Below are positions 32,535 through 43,334 of a stretch of 64,000 nucleotides of DNA, piece by piece. A model generated the notes under the pieces. The model did not search any database and had not been told where the DNA came from. It was given only the letters and a program-made list of their open reading frames with translations. The translations under genes were made by a program, and so were the position numbers. Positions within the stretch are counted from its first letter, which is position 1; every line of letters starts with the position of its first letter. The stretch is from Gambelia wislizenii (lineage: Eukaryota; Chordata; Lepidosauria; Squamata; Crotaphytidae), in assembly GCA_030847615.1 (NCBI GenBank), contig JAUMIR010000001.1, forward strand, positions 386,056,687-386,120,686, in the 5' to 3' direction.

Positions 32535-33029
32535 CTCTCTCTCTCTCTGGCTTTTCTTCGCAAACGAAGATTCAGGAAGGACTTCATGCGCTGATTCAGG
32601 AAGGACTTCCTGCGCTTTCTGCAAGCGAGCTAATGAGTAAAAAGCCCAATCCGAGATAAACAAATCCAGTTGCAGAAAGCACAGCAGAAGGTCTCCTTGG
32701 GTGATGTTTCCGGGTTGTGCTTCTTTCTGCGTTGTTGTTTCTCTTCAAGACTTGTTCAGCGTGAGTTCTCAAATAAAGCTGCAGCATTGGGGATAGTGCA
32801 TCTCCATGCCTCCAGATGTGAGGCCAGGGTGGACCATTGTTGGTGATCAATTTGGCCGAGCCTGAGATGTTGTTTCAGGGAGTCCTTATATTGCTTTTTT
32901 GGAGCACCCCTCTTACGCTGACCCGTGGCAAGTTCACTATAGAGTACTATTTTTGGGAGGCGATGGTCCTCCATCCTAGAAACGTGCCCTGCCCAGTGCA
33001 GCTGTGTTCTCAATATCATGGCGTCAATG
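32535..33029 (-). mobile_element. APE-LINE copy C, 3' end
   Basis: About 495 bp of the LINE C-terminus (MILRTQLHWAGHVSRMEDHR, KRGAPKKQYKDSLKQHLRLG) and its AG-rich tail. It is flanked by a 17-bp duplication CTGGATCAGACCC[A/G]TGT (32518-32534 and 33030-33046). Near the 3' end a block of about 24 bp (GATTCAGGAAGGACTTC plus TGCGC) is tandemly duplicated. Confidence 0.9.
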
Positions 33030-33046
33030 CTGGATCAGACCCGTGT

Positions 33047-33950
33047 AAAAATGAAGTAAATGAACTGCGTGCAGAGTATGAATGCAGTATTTTAATACAG
33101 CAGCCAGAAAAAAAGTTTCACATGGAAAAAAAGTAGTCATTCTGTTGATTTGAATATAGTGAGCCTATAAAATTAAGACAGACTTCTCATCTTCTCCAGT
33201 TTTACACAAATTTGTTAAGTCAAACTGGAGACAGTGAAAGTTGTTTCCAAATAAAATAAACATGCTTTGGGTTAGGATCTGGCTGTGTAGCTAATCAAAT
33301 TCACTGAAATCAATGGAAGCAGACATGTTGAAAATGTCCCTGTTTTTATTTGTGTAAACTGTTATCTTCTGCAAACCAAGTTATGAATGCAAATAACAAA
33401 ATAGCTGGGTTTAAAAAAAACCAGATAAAAAGTAAAGCAATTTAAATTATTACTTTAAACGGTTAAAGCTAAAAAGAAGAAGAAAGAATTCTATTTATAT
33501 TCTGTTGTTCCTTGGCCTAGATCCAATGCGATTTTAATGAAGCAAGCAAAAAACTCCACTAGCAAATTTGCAGTGGATTTAACTATTGAACCAATAGCAC
33601 AAGACAGAATGTATACGAACAAATCTACTTTGCCCCTATTTCTCAGGCAGGCAGTTGCATAATGGAAAACTGTGCTGGACCTCTCTCCCTTTCATTAACT
33701 CTAGAAATTGCTGTCCACCAGTGAAATGGACCTTGAAATAGCACAATGATTATTTATTTACTTGATTAATTCAAATAAAGCACAATGAGATTCTTTTCTA
33801 GGTGTTTTTTTTTTTTATGTATATTGCCAGGTTTCAATTAAAAATCCCCAGGCAACTTAGCATAATATTAAAATACTAAAAGTATTAAAACAAATATTAC
33901 AAATTGGTAATGGTAAGTATATCTTTGTGCATATATACATATGTAAGGTG
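33047..33950. other. AT-rich unique DNA, no gene seen
   Basis: No repeat family recognised apart from short A- and T-runs. Confidence 0.4.
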
Positions 33951-33952
33951 TA

Positions 33953-34557
33953 CAGTTAGCCCTCTGTATCCATGGATTCTGCATCTACAGATTCAACCAT
34001 TCATGGCTTGAAAATGCCCCCCCCCCATTCCAAAAAGCACACTTTGATTTTGCCATTTTGTATAAGGGACACTATTTTATTATGCCATATCTATATATAA
34101 TTATCTTGGGTATGTTGCCTTTCCCAGTGTGCTGATTGGCTGCTCAGGAAGCATACCCAACCAATCACCACCCACATGCAAGTTTCCTCTCCACCTCACA
34201 ATCCGCTCCCATCATTCAATCTGTGCCCCAGATTGGGACCCAGGCAGTCAACTGACAGTGGTGACCGGCCACCTGAGATGGGCCCCAGGCAGTCAAACTG
34301 GTGAATGTGGCAGCAGCAGGGCAACAGACGAGTCACCCTCAGCAATTCTGGGAAAAATGTGGAATGCTGAGAAGGGGAGGAGGAATTTAAACCCACCAGC
34401 CTACCTTACAGGATTGTCGTGAGGTCTACCAGGCATTTTGGGGGGAGTTTTTGAATGGTATATGGTACGCCGAGTCCAGCTAGTTGTATGTAATGGGACT
34501 TGAGCACCGGCGGATTTTGTATCCACAGAGGGAGGATGGTCCTGGAACCAAGGGCCC
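33953..34557. mobile_element. Tigger/MER2-like element, right end unclear
   Basis: The left end CAGTTAGCCCTCTGTATCCA after TA, and GGGACTTGAGCACCGGCGGATTTTG near the right, follow the MER2-type layout of mammals (shown in part). GGTCCTGGAACCA precedes the expected end, but no matching inverted repeat is seen, so the end may be deleted. It has no intact ORF. Confidence 0.6.
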
Positions 34558-35930
34558 ATTGCATGTGTATATGCATATATATATATATATGGGTTAGGGC
34601 AAGAGATACTCTTCCATGAGCAGCCTTGCTTTTCCTGAATTAGTGTATGTTTCTTGCATGAGAAAAGAGAATGGAAATCCCGAGTGTGTTTGTGGTAGCG
34701 CAATATCTTGCAAACGTTTTCAAGATGCTTGTTTCTGCTAAGTCTTCCAGTAAAACTTCTGTAATAAGTTTCCAAGCAGCATTTCCACTGGACTTTCTTT
34801 TTGCTGGTTCATACGTATCCATTGGTTTCAGCAGGTCCTCAGTTTCATTAGCTTAGTTGGGATCCAACTCCTTACGTATTGTCAGCCTAATTCTGCTTCT
34901 GACACACTGGAGATACATAAGTCCAATGACTTCCCAAAGTGTTATTCTTGCATCCCATTTCTATTGATGTTTACTGAGAAATAAATCTTTATGAGTTTAA
35001 TGGAACTTTATCCTTAGTAAATGTGCCCAGGACTGGGACGTTAATTTAGAAAGCTGTTTTTCAGATGCTCATATATTTGGAATGATCACATTGGTAGTAA
35101 ATTATTCCACAATTTTGTCTTTACTTCAGGCATTCATCTTTCATATGCTATTTCTTGGGTGGAGGGAAGTGCATATCTAGGGATATCAGATGTAGGGATG
35201 GGCAAATCTGTTAAACTTGACTTTATTTTTTCCACCATTAAGTTTGTTCTGTCCCACAAATATATCAGCTTTTCAACACCCCCCCCCCATTTTGTGTACA
35301 TATTTTTCAGCACATTTTTTAATACAGGCAACTGTTGACAAGTTTGTATGCCTTTTAGAATTGCTCACAGTCCCCCCCCCGCAAAAAATTCATACATGTG
35401 TCAAATATACTTTTCTCTTTGGCAAAAGACATTGCAGGCTCCAAAGCGTGTAGATTTACACCCACAAATTGTGCTTTCATTCCTTATTTGGTTTCAGGAG
35501 GTACATAGTGGTTAAAACCCATTACAGTACTAAAAGAAAAAAAACTCAGCTGAGAAAATTTCTCACTCCTCCTTCATCAATTGTGGATATCCTAAATCCC
35601 AACAGCGGACACTTGCAACATACTCAAACTGCCCACTATTGTACGAAGACCAATAAGGAATATAGGCAGCCCACCTCATTCCAACCTCAGAGTTTTCCAC
35701 CCTGGGAGAAAAAAATTCAGCCGACCCATTTCTTCCCCATTATGTAATGGTGTTTAAGGAAATGTCAGTGCCATTAAAATCTCCCAAAGAGTGATAAGCA
35801 GCTGCATGTGATGTTGTTTTGCTGGGTTTTTTAAAAGTTGCACAGTATTATTCATATCCCCAGAGCTTCATCCTTAAGCTTTTGACTGACAGGCATCAAG
35901 TAGAGCCTACCTTTTCTGCAACTTTCAAGA
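34558..35930. other. AT-rich unique DNA with a dispersed-repeat fragment
   Basis: 34570-34590 is a short TA run. 34960-35030 shows the TTTACTGAGAAATAAATC and CTTAGTAAATGTGCCCAGG pattern of the short repeat also at 49843. No gene seen. Confidence 0.4.
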
Positions 35931-35931
35931 T

Positions 35932-36030
35932 GGTGTGTGTATGTGTGCATGTGTGTGTGTGTGAGCGCATGCGCACATGCACACATGCAATATATATATA
36001 TATATATATATATATCTATATATATATCTT
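35932..36030. repeat. TG and TA microsatellite
   Basis: GT-rich run (35935-35965), a GCGCATGCGC palindrome, then about 20 TA dinucleotides with interruptions. Confidence 0.85.
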
Positions 36031-36179
36031 CTCCCCCTTTTTACATTCAGCAGCTGAACCAAACTTCACAAAGCAAATCAAAAGAATGGGTAAAAGGTTA
36101 GGATAGATGGACTGTTTCCAAATTGGAATACTAATGATGATCTTTAATGAAGCCTGACAGTACAATCTGTTTCTCATTG

Positions 36180-36600
36180 TTCCCTAAGTGTTGGCTACTG
36201 ATCATGTTCACTTGTGTGAGGTGATGAGGAGAGGTAGAAATGAGTGGCCCCCGCTGGCAAGTAGGACTGAGAACAGCTGATCTTTCAGCAAGGATTAAAT
36301 TAATTAAAATGATTCCTGCATCTGAAGAATCAATCTTTTTATTTGTTATCATCATACTGTTTATTAATATTGAATGGTGGCTAATTGGTGGCACTGCTGT
36401 TTGGGTCATCTGGCTGAGTAATCTTCTTACAGAAAACTGTCACCAGTGCCCAATTCGAGTAGGGAATTGGGAGAAGAGATTTCCCCAACTTCTTGATTAT
36501 GGAAAGAAGGGTGACAGAGGAATGAGAGTTTACAGCTCCTGGGCAGGCAAAACATTGGCAACAATGTGTTCTGTGCATGAACAAAAAGCAGCAGCTCTAT
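36180..36600. other. Candidate conserved non-coding element
   Basis: Repeat-free DNA with dense AT-rich transcription-factor-like cores: GGATTAAATTAATTAAAATG, GTTTATTAATATTGAATGG, GGCTAATTGGTGGC. The longest frame (120 codons, 36240-36602) has no domain and no splice context. Called on appearance only. Confidence 0.35.
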
Positions 36601-36994
36601 AATTTCCACCTAGACTCTCTGTTTTCTATAATTCAGTTTAATTTCTAAACTAACTAGACGGAAGGTACATTAGAGATTTCTGGGTTTTATTATTAAATAA
36701 CCAAGTTGTCTGTACATATACAGTACATTGCTTAATGCAGCTTCCACACTCTAGATGCTAATTTGCCTTATGCAAGATGATGCATTAAGGGTGAAGTATT
36801 GTTAGTGAGGATAAACTTAAGAAAAGAAGATTAAAAATCCCCCTATTGATTTGTTATTGTCCTTGGCAGATATGGGATTATGCAAAAAAGAAAAAAAAAC
36901 ACTGAATTATTTATTTTGGCAAATTAAAGGGATAGTAGTGGGATGTTCCACATCTCTTGAAGTAGGGAATTTTTACAACAGCAATATTGAAGAA

Positions 36995-37110
36995 ATGGCT
37001 GTAATTCTAAGTGCACTTACTAAAAAGTAAATGCACTTAGAATTAAAAATAAATTGAGTTTAATACAGTGTGATTTACTTCTGAGCAGAATGTTCAGGAT
37101 TAGACTAAAT
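36995..37110. repeat. Short dispersed repeat (TTACTTCTGAGCA type)
   Basis: Contains GATTTACTTCTGAGCAGAATG, typical of the short family also at 49843. An inverted pair (AAGTGCACTTACT and AAATGCACTTAGAA) lies at its start. Confidence 0.45.
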
Positions 37111-38040
37111 AATATACAGCTATACCAAGCTATACCAAGGTAAGTGGCAAAGTTATTTAAATGCCATTAATCAGTAAAATGTGTTTTTTAATGTATGGTA
37201 TTATGTTTACATTGAAAGGGTTTTTTTTTATAGTGCTTGATCAATTTTATGTTGGTCTTTATCTTATGTTACAATACCATAAACTTTATCAGGCTGAAAT
37301 TGAAATATTCCATCCATGAACTGACTCCTTTTCCCCTCCTTTGAGAAAGTTTGGAGTTTGGGAGAGAAGGAAACAGTTGCATGTATTTTTGAAAATCCCC
37401 ATTTTTCACCCCTTGCTGAAAGCCAATGAATGTTGTTAAAAATAATTGCACACAGACAAGAATGATGCAAAACCACAAAGTTTTACTTCTACTTTTATTC
37501 AAACCTTTCACAAGAGCCACTACCACCTCACTCCATTAAGAATGCCCAAGAATAAAAATTCTCAGAAATGTCAAAAATTAATATTACACAAAACTCCATG
37601 CACTTCTCCCTCTACTCAGTCTTTCCACCCTTGTCAGATTCTTCAGTATCACATGTGGACAACATGAATCGCTCCATCACCATCCTTTTCCATTGTCTTC
37701 TTTTCCAAACTTGCATTTCCCTTAGATTCTTTTCTTTTTCTGTGTGTTCATCTTTCTTTCCACTGGTTTGCCTTTTCCCTTTTTTTGCTGTGTTTCCTAT
37801 TCCTTCTTCTATCTCTCATTTTTAGCCAGTCTTCCCTCCCCTTTCTCCCTATGTCTTCCTCCTCTGCTCCTGTAGTTTCTTGAAGTTCCTTCCTCCTTCT
37901 TTCCTATAATCTCATGTATTGCCACTTCCTCCCCATTGTGCTGCTTCCTTACCCCAGTACCTCTGCATCACCACATCAGTAGCACCATGGACTTCTTCCT
38001 GTCACTCCTTCCTTCCTTCTTGTAAGTTCCATGTTCTTGT
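37111..38040. other. Pyrimidine-rich DNA, no gene seen
   Basis: 37600-38030 is strongly C/T-rich on the plus strand. Frames on either strand are compositional. Confidence 0.4.
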
Positions 38041-38625
38041 AATTTGGCCCATTGTTTTGATCATGTTACCCCACTTTTGATATCCCTTCATTGTCTACCT
38101 GTTCCCTCTAGGATTCAGTATAAGCTGCTTGTTCTGACATTCAAGCCCCTGCATAACCTAGCTCCTTCTTATCTTGCAACTCTTATCTCTTTTTACCAGC
38201 CTGTTAGAAAATTTTTGCTCTGCGAATTCTGGGCTTCTTACCCAGCCAAAGGTTTCTTCCTCCTTGGCTCAACTTTGTCCTTTTTCTCTTGCTGCCCCTT
38301 ATTCCTGGAATCGCCTCCCAGTAAACTCTCAGAGTATTTCTTCCCTTGCTGTTTTTAAATCCAAATTGAAAACTTTTTTGTTCCTTCAAACTTTGGGAAT
38401 TTTGGATTAATGTTTATATCTTTATTATATTTGATTACTTGTACTGATTATTTTGTTTTATTCTGCATTATGTGTATGTTTTTTTCCTCCTATTGTATTT
38501 TAGTATTATATTTTAGTATTTTATATTATTGGAATAGTTATAATTGTTTTATTCTGTAACCTTTTGTAAAGTACCATGTACATCGATAATGCTATATAAA
38601 TAAGAGATAATTATAATAATATCCT
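38041..38625 (+). mobile_element. L2-like LINE 3' end
   Basis: Plus-strand remains of an ORF2 C-terminus: FDHVTPLLISLHCLPVPSRIQYKLLVLTFKPLHNLAPSYL, shown here as separate blocks HVTPLLISLHCLPV, YKLLVLTFKPLHNLAPSYL and, in another frame, WNRLPVNSQSISSLAVFKSKLKTFLF. The tail reads TGTAAAGTACCATGTACATC, then GCTATATAAATAAGAG and TAA repeats. The whole shows frameshifts. Confidence 0.75.
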
Positions 38626-38995
38626 AAAGCTTCTAAATAAAACTGCTGTAAAGTTATAACATGGTACATTAACTCAGAAATAAATTGGCTGGTTCTACCT
38701 TAGGAAACTTTATTTTTTTACTACATTTCCCAGAATCTCAGAGCCGGCATGGCCAGTGACTGGCCATTCACTCCCTGTTTTGAAAGGAGGCCTAAAACCA
38801 TCCCCTGCCTCTCCATGCGTCAAAATGGCTAATTTTTTCCAGAGGCTTCAGTGGTTGCAATTGGTCATGATATAGCTATACATTTTTTTCAGGAAAAAAA
38901 AGGAGATAGGTGTATAGGGGAACTCTTTGGGTCCACATAAGCAGCTTTCTGGATCCCATGTAGCTGTGGGTTACATGTGTCCACCCTTGCCTTAT

Positions 38996-39022
38996 TGTGT
39001 GTGTGTGTGTGTGTGTGTGTAT
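38996..39022. repeat. GT microsatellite
   Basis: About 12 GT dinucleotides. Confidence 0.85.
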
Positions 39023-39067
39023 ACACATGTACAGCATGCATACATACACATACACACTGTAAATGAA

Positions 39068-39900
39068 AGTTCAGTATGGTGTAGCGGTTTGAGTGTTGGG
39101 GCCTGTATACAAGAGGGGAAATGTGGGTTGATGCGCACTAACGCCAATTTGAAGCAGCTTCTGTTTGTCTTAATGGTTTTCTGGCAAAATCACAGGATGC
39201 TTTCTCTGTCCCAACAGGCATCCTGCGAATCAAGATGGTGGCTGTGAGTGAATTACTTGTGGTTTTATTGTCGTCAGTTACCGCTGCCACCAATCAGTAT
39301 TCTTTTTAAAAAAAGCATATCTAAGGTGTGAAAGTGAAATGTTCCACCTAAACAATTTTTTAAAAGAAAAGAAAAGGGCTGTTTTGTCACCTGAGCACAC
39401 GATCGCTAAAACAAAAATCTAAGATGGCAGTTCTGGATGCTTGCCTTGTTAGAAAGCTCCACCTCCTGCCCACATCTGACAAATCAGCTTCTACTTCCGC
39501 TCTTATCGGGAATGCAAGTGAATGTGAATCCAACCATCAAATCGAGTGACAATGCACCTTCTCTATGGAGCTTTTTAAAAAAAGCCACGAAAGCTTTCCC
39601 ATAAGAGTTTCCCCAGGGAAAGCCACAAAAGCTTTCCCATCAGAGTTTACAATGGATTTGGCCCCCTCCCGAATATTGTGATCCAATGTGGAATGTCATT
39701 AGGACAGGTAGAATTCCTAGTGAATTCCATGAGGATTATTTTGACTGTTAAAACAACCCCTTAGACTAGAATGCCTAGTTCCCACTCAGCCATGGGAACC
39801 CACTGAATGACCTTGGGCAATGCCAAACCTCCTCTGAATAAATCTTGCCAAGAAAAATCTAGTATATAATAGACCTGATGACACACAACAACAACAAAAA
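39068..39900 (+). mobile_element. tRNA-derived SINE split by a DNA transposon
   Basis: The SINE head (AGTATGGTGTAGCGGTTTGAG, box A region, 39068-39098) and body and tail (ACTCAGCCATGGGAACCCAC, CTTGCCAAGAAAAATC, ACACAACAACAACA, 39761-39900) belong to one element of the family at 18170-18407. They are separated by the transposon at 39099-39760. Confidence 0.75.
39099..39760 (+). mobile_element. Non-autonomous DNA transposon, copy 2
   Basis: Inserted in a SINE. The ends are GGGCCTGTATACAAG and, reversed, GGGGTTGTTTTAACAG. The flanks are TTG (39096-39098) and TTA (39761-39763). The interior matches 30980-31669 in inverted orientation and carries TCAAGATGGTGGCTG and AAGATGGCAG, which are YY1-like. 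An internal duplication, AAAGCCACGAAAGCTTTCCCAT and AAAGCCACAAAAGCTTTCCCAT (first 20 bases alike), lies near 39580-39645. Confidence 0.75.
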
Positions 39901-39949
39901 CTATATTTCTGTGTTGTTTTCTTTTATTTACAAACTTTGGAATGTATTT

Positions 39950-40062
39950 ATTTGTCTATTTATTTATTTTATATCCTACCTTTCTCCAGTCAGAGGGTGC
40001 TAGGCGGCTTACACTAAATTAAAATAAAACTGAGTACAGCTAAAATCTTACTATACAAAAAA
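39950..40062 (-). mobile_element. L2-like LINE 3' tail
   Basis: Plus-strand reading is TTTATTTATTTTATATCCTACC ... GCGGCTTACACTAA, the reverse of the common L2-type ending (about GCCGCC ... GGATATAAATAAA). Only the tail is present. Confidence 0.65.
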
Positions 40063-40063
40063 G

Positions 40064-40145
40064 TTGTTGTTGTTGTCATCGTCATGTGCCTTCAAGTCAT
40101 TCCCGATTTATGGTGACCCTAAGGCAAACCTATCATGGTTAGTTA
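40064..40145 (-). mobile_element. SINE tail fragment
   Basis: GTTGTTGTTGTCATCG, GTGCCTTCAAGTCATTCCCG and ATGGTGACCCTAAGGC are the reversed tail of the Bov-B-tailed SINE family. Confidence 0.75.
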
Positions 40146-40279
40146 TATACTAAGAAGTGAGTCTCATTGGTTTCATCTCCCACCAATGTGGGAACAGTAT
40201 AGTATAACAGTAACAGTGTTCCTTTTTTCATCAGTATAAAATATGACCATGGTCCCTTCTAACTCTATGATTTTGTGAT

Positions 40280-41850
40280 CAGGATAAAGCATGGTTGTCA
40301 GTTCTTGTGAAAATTCTATCATACACATGAAAAATGTGATGCAGCATTGCTGGAGATGAATGGTTCTTCTTTCATAGTAGTTGGCATCTGTGACAGAAAG
40401 ATCAATAAATCAAAACTTTGATGGGCCCCTCCTAATCCTGCTATGTGTTATTCATATAAAATACAGTATGTGACAACTCCCTGATCACAAATGTGCATTA
40501 TTTATGAATGCCCAGCCTTAGTCAGATACGTGCCAATGCCAGAGTACTTAGTGATTTCTTGATTAAATCCCAGCCTCAAGTATAAAATTTAGATTCCATT
40601 TTCTTTTCATGACTTTTGTTTTAATTCTTCAGAAATAAGATTATTATAGTGGACCCAATGCAGCAGAACTTTTCTGTTAGAAAGCAAAATGCAATGGCCC
40701 ACAAAGAAAGGATGGGGTCACAGAGAGAGGCAAAGAAGAGCTTAAATTATTTGTCAAGATCACAGTGATCAATCTCTGTTTGGTCAGTCTTTGAATCCTG
40801 TTTACCTCTTAAACACTTCCTATTATCTCCTGCTTAGAGATCTGGTTGACTGCTTAGGTTAGAATTCCCAGACTTTTCATATGCTTGCTATGTTTTGTTC
40901 CTGACTGGCATTTTGTGGCCACATAGTGGGAGCTGTTATGTCTGTATTTGGCAGTGCCCTATGTATGGAACTGTATAATTGTTTTGATTGCAAGGATGAT
41001 GTGCTGTGTGGATTCTTTTGAAGAAAATGTGCAGGTTTTATTTATTTTACCCCACTCTGGATGTTTACAGAGCTTGTAATCAAATGAAGTAAACATTGTG
41101 GCTGGGAAACTTTCCCAAAGAGGTCCCTGTTTTAATTCAAAATGTGTATGAGCTCTCTCCTCCTCCATATCAGGAGGACTTTGATCATTTCTCAGGTAGG
41201 ACATTTTAAAAGAAACTGTACTAAGTGTCAGTTTTCTCTTTCAAAAGTTTCACAAGTGAAAGTGTCTCCACTATCTACAGTTCTGACATTCAGACTCTGA
41301 TTAAATTAATCTTAGTTTTAAAGGAAGTTGAATACAGAGATGGAAATATATTGACACATGTCAATACATTATCAATTTTTATTATCTTGCCCATCACTAG
41401 AAAATACTTGAATTAAAAATAAGAAAAATCCCTAAAACTCTTATCAAAGTTTAGAAAATTGTTTAAAAACACAATTGATCTGAGACTGCAAAAGATATAT
41501 ATTGTGGGATTATTTTAATTTGCAGTAATGTGCAGAAGGTGCTGAAATGAGGGTGAGAGTTGTGCAGTTCACTGAATCAAATGTGTTGATTTGTCTCCCC
41601 TGGGTTTTTTAAAATCCAGGATTGGTTGTCCATTAAACTATTTGTTTAAAAATGCCTTAGAAGGAGGTTACAAATGCCCATTTTCATTCTTTTCCAGCCT
41701 CTGTGGCTCCCACAAAACAAACTCTCAAAATACACTTAACACATAAGAAGAGACATATTCAATCTCTTTTCACATACTGGTTTAAAACAACCCACAAGCC
41801 GGATAGAAGGGCATAAACTCCCTTCTGCTCATGCTTCCCACCCAGAAGAT
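40280..41850. other. AT-rich unique DNA, no gene seen
   Basis: A short CR1-like ending (TCTAACTCTATGATTTTGTG) lies just before. No domain appears in the short frames. Confidence 0.4.
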
Positions 41851-41965
41851 ACATTTGTTGTCATTGTGTGCAACTTACGGTAACCCTAAAAAAGTCATTT
41901 CCGACTTACAGTAACCCTAAGGTGAACCTATCCCAGGGTTTTCTGAGGGCTGAGAGTATGTGTGA
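41851..41965 (-). mobile_element. SINE tail fragment with internal duplication
   Basis: Contains TTGTTGTCATTGTGTGCAAC and TTTCCGACTTACAGTAACCC. The ACTTAC[G/A]GTAACCCTAA block occurs twice, 36 bp apart. Confidence 0.65.
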
Positions 41966-42009
41966 GATGATATACACAGGCATAATTTGTCTGAGACTGA
42001 CAAACTGAT

Positions 42010-42290
42010 TGGTCTGATACGTGATTTGGGAACATGGATAGTTCCATCTTCCATGAGCTTGTCCAATTCCCTTTTGAAGCTGTACATTGTGTAGTAGATT
42101 AAATATAAGCTGTGGGAGAAAGTACTTCCTCTTATTTCCTGTCCTGAATCTCCAACTATTCAGTTTCAGTGAGTGATGCAGCTTCTGTTATTGTGAGGAC
42201 TGGCGGGGAGGGGGGATGTTCCCTCTGTCCACTTTCTCTGCACCTGGTATAATTTTATACGCCCCGATCATGGCTCCTGTTACTCATCTT
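42010..42290 (-). mobile_element. CR1-like LINE fragment of a second subfamily
   Basis: The plus strand shows GAGCTTGTCCAATTCCCTTT, AGTACTTCCTCTTATTTCCT, CTGAATCTCCAACTATTCAG and TATAATTTTATACGCCCCG. This is the usual reversed 3' coding part of another CR1 subfamily, also at 51385-51742. Confidence 0.65.
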
Positions 42291-42399
42291 TTTCCATTTT
42301 TTTTAGTATTAGTATTTAGTATTTAGTATTAGTATTTCTATACTACCTCTCATGTGTACAAATCCCACAATCTTACACAAGCACCCTAAACCAGGGATG

Positions 42400-43025
42400 A
42401 TGGTTATGATGATGATAAAAATTTTATTTCTTACCCACCTCTCCCAAAGGATCGAGGCAGGGTACAGTATGAATTAAAATACAATATATAACATAAAATC
42501 ATTAAACACACAAGTAAAAATATATAGGGTTAAAACAAACATTACATTAAAATCACCCACAAACTTAGGACTTTTTCGGATGCGAAGAAAGTAACGCAAG
42601 CAGCCTTGTCAGCTTGCGAGGCTGCTGCGCTGCAAAGCTTCCCTTTCGTATGACGCTTGCCCCTGCCGGTACTTTTGAGGTACCGCGAGGAGAGTTGAGC
42701 GTCATATTTCATCATTTTTTTACTCACGATCAACGTCCGTGAGTAAAAAATGACGAAATACGACGCTCAACTCTCCCCGCGGTACCGCAACAGTACCGGT
42801 AGGGGCAAGCATCATACGAAAGGGACGCTTTGCAGCGCAGCAGCCTCCCAAGCTGACAAGGCTGCTTGCGTTATTTTTCAGCGTCCGATAAAGTCCTTAA
42901 AATACAAATTAAAATTCATAGATTAAAATCAACTGGGTAGGCCTGCCAGAAGAGATAGATCTATAGTACTTTTTAAAATTCTGACAGTGTGTTTAGCTGT
43001 CAAATCTCTTCTAGCAGGTCAAGCA
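42400..43025 (-). mobile_element. L2-like LINE 3' part split by a hairpin MITE
   Basis: 42410-42564 holds the reversed tail (TTTTATTTCTTACCCACCTC, CAGGGTACAGTATG). 42900-43025 continues with the segment that also follows the tail at 63.2 kb (GGGTAGGCCTGCCAGAAGAG). The MITE at 42568-42896 lies between. Confidence 0.65.
42568..42896. mobile_element. Foldback MITE of 329 bp, Harbinger-like
   Basis: Nearly complete inverted repeat. The ends are GGACTTTTTCGGATGCG and, reversed, GGACTTTATCGGACGCTG, with TTA flanks (42565-42567 and 42897-42899). The arms, about 160 bp each, enclose a 9-nt centre near 42728-42736 next to TACTCACG/CGTGAGTA. Each arm has its own hairpin (GCAGCCT ... AGGCTGC). CpG-rich relative to its host. 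Same type and length as 23209-23539. Confidence 0.8.
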
Positions 43026-43334
43026 CCACCCAGCCTCCCTCCAAAACCTGTGTGTGTGTGTGTGTCTGTGCACGCACGCACGCGTGCATGTTGGGGCACT
43101 TTTTCTGACAAAAAGTTAAAAGTTTTAAAAAAGAGGGCAGACATGTGGCAAGAGAGTGGTCCCCCAGCTTACTTCAGAGTGTCAATACAGTCCCCCCAAC
43201 CCCTGACAGTTCTCCACTCTTGTCCTAAACAATGAGCAAACCAATAAAAAGTACATGCCTATGACATAGAAGAACATTCATACAGCTCATGGATAGAAAA
43301 ATGGAATGGTATTTCCCCCCAGTAGTTATTAATT

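Noticed and set aside
36240..36602. 120-codon plus frame as an exon
   Set aside because: No domain and no splice sites in context. The stretch fits non-coding DNA better.
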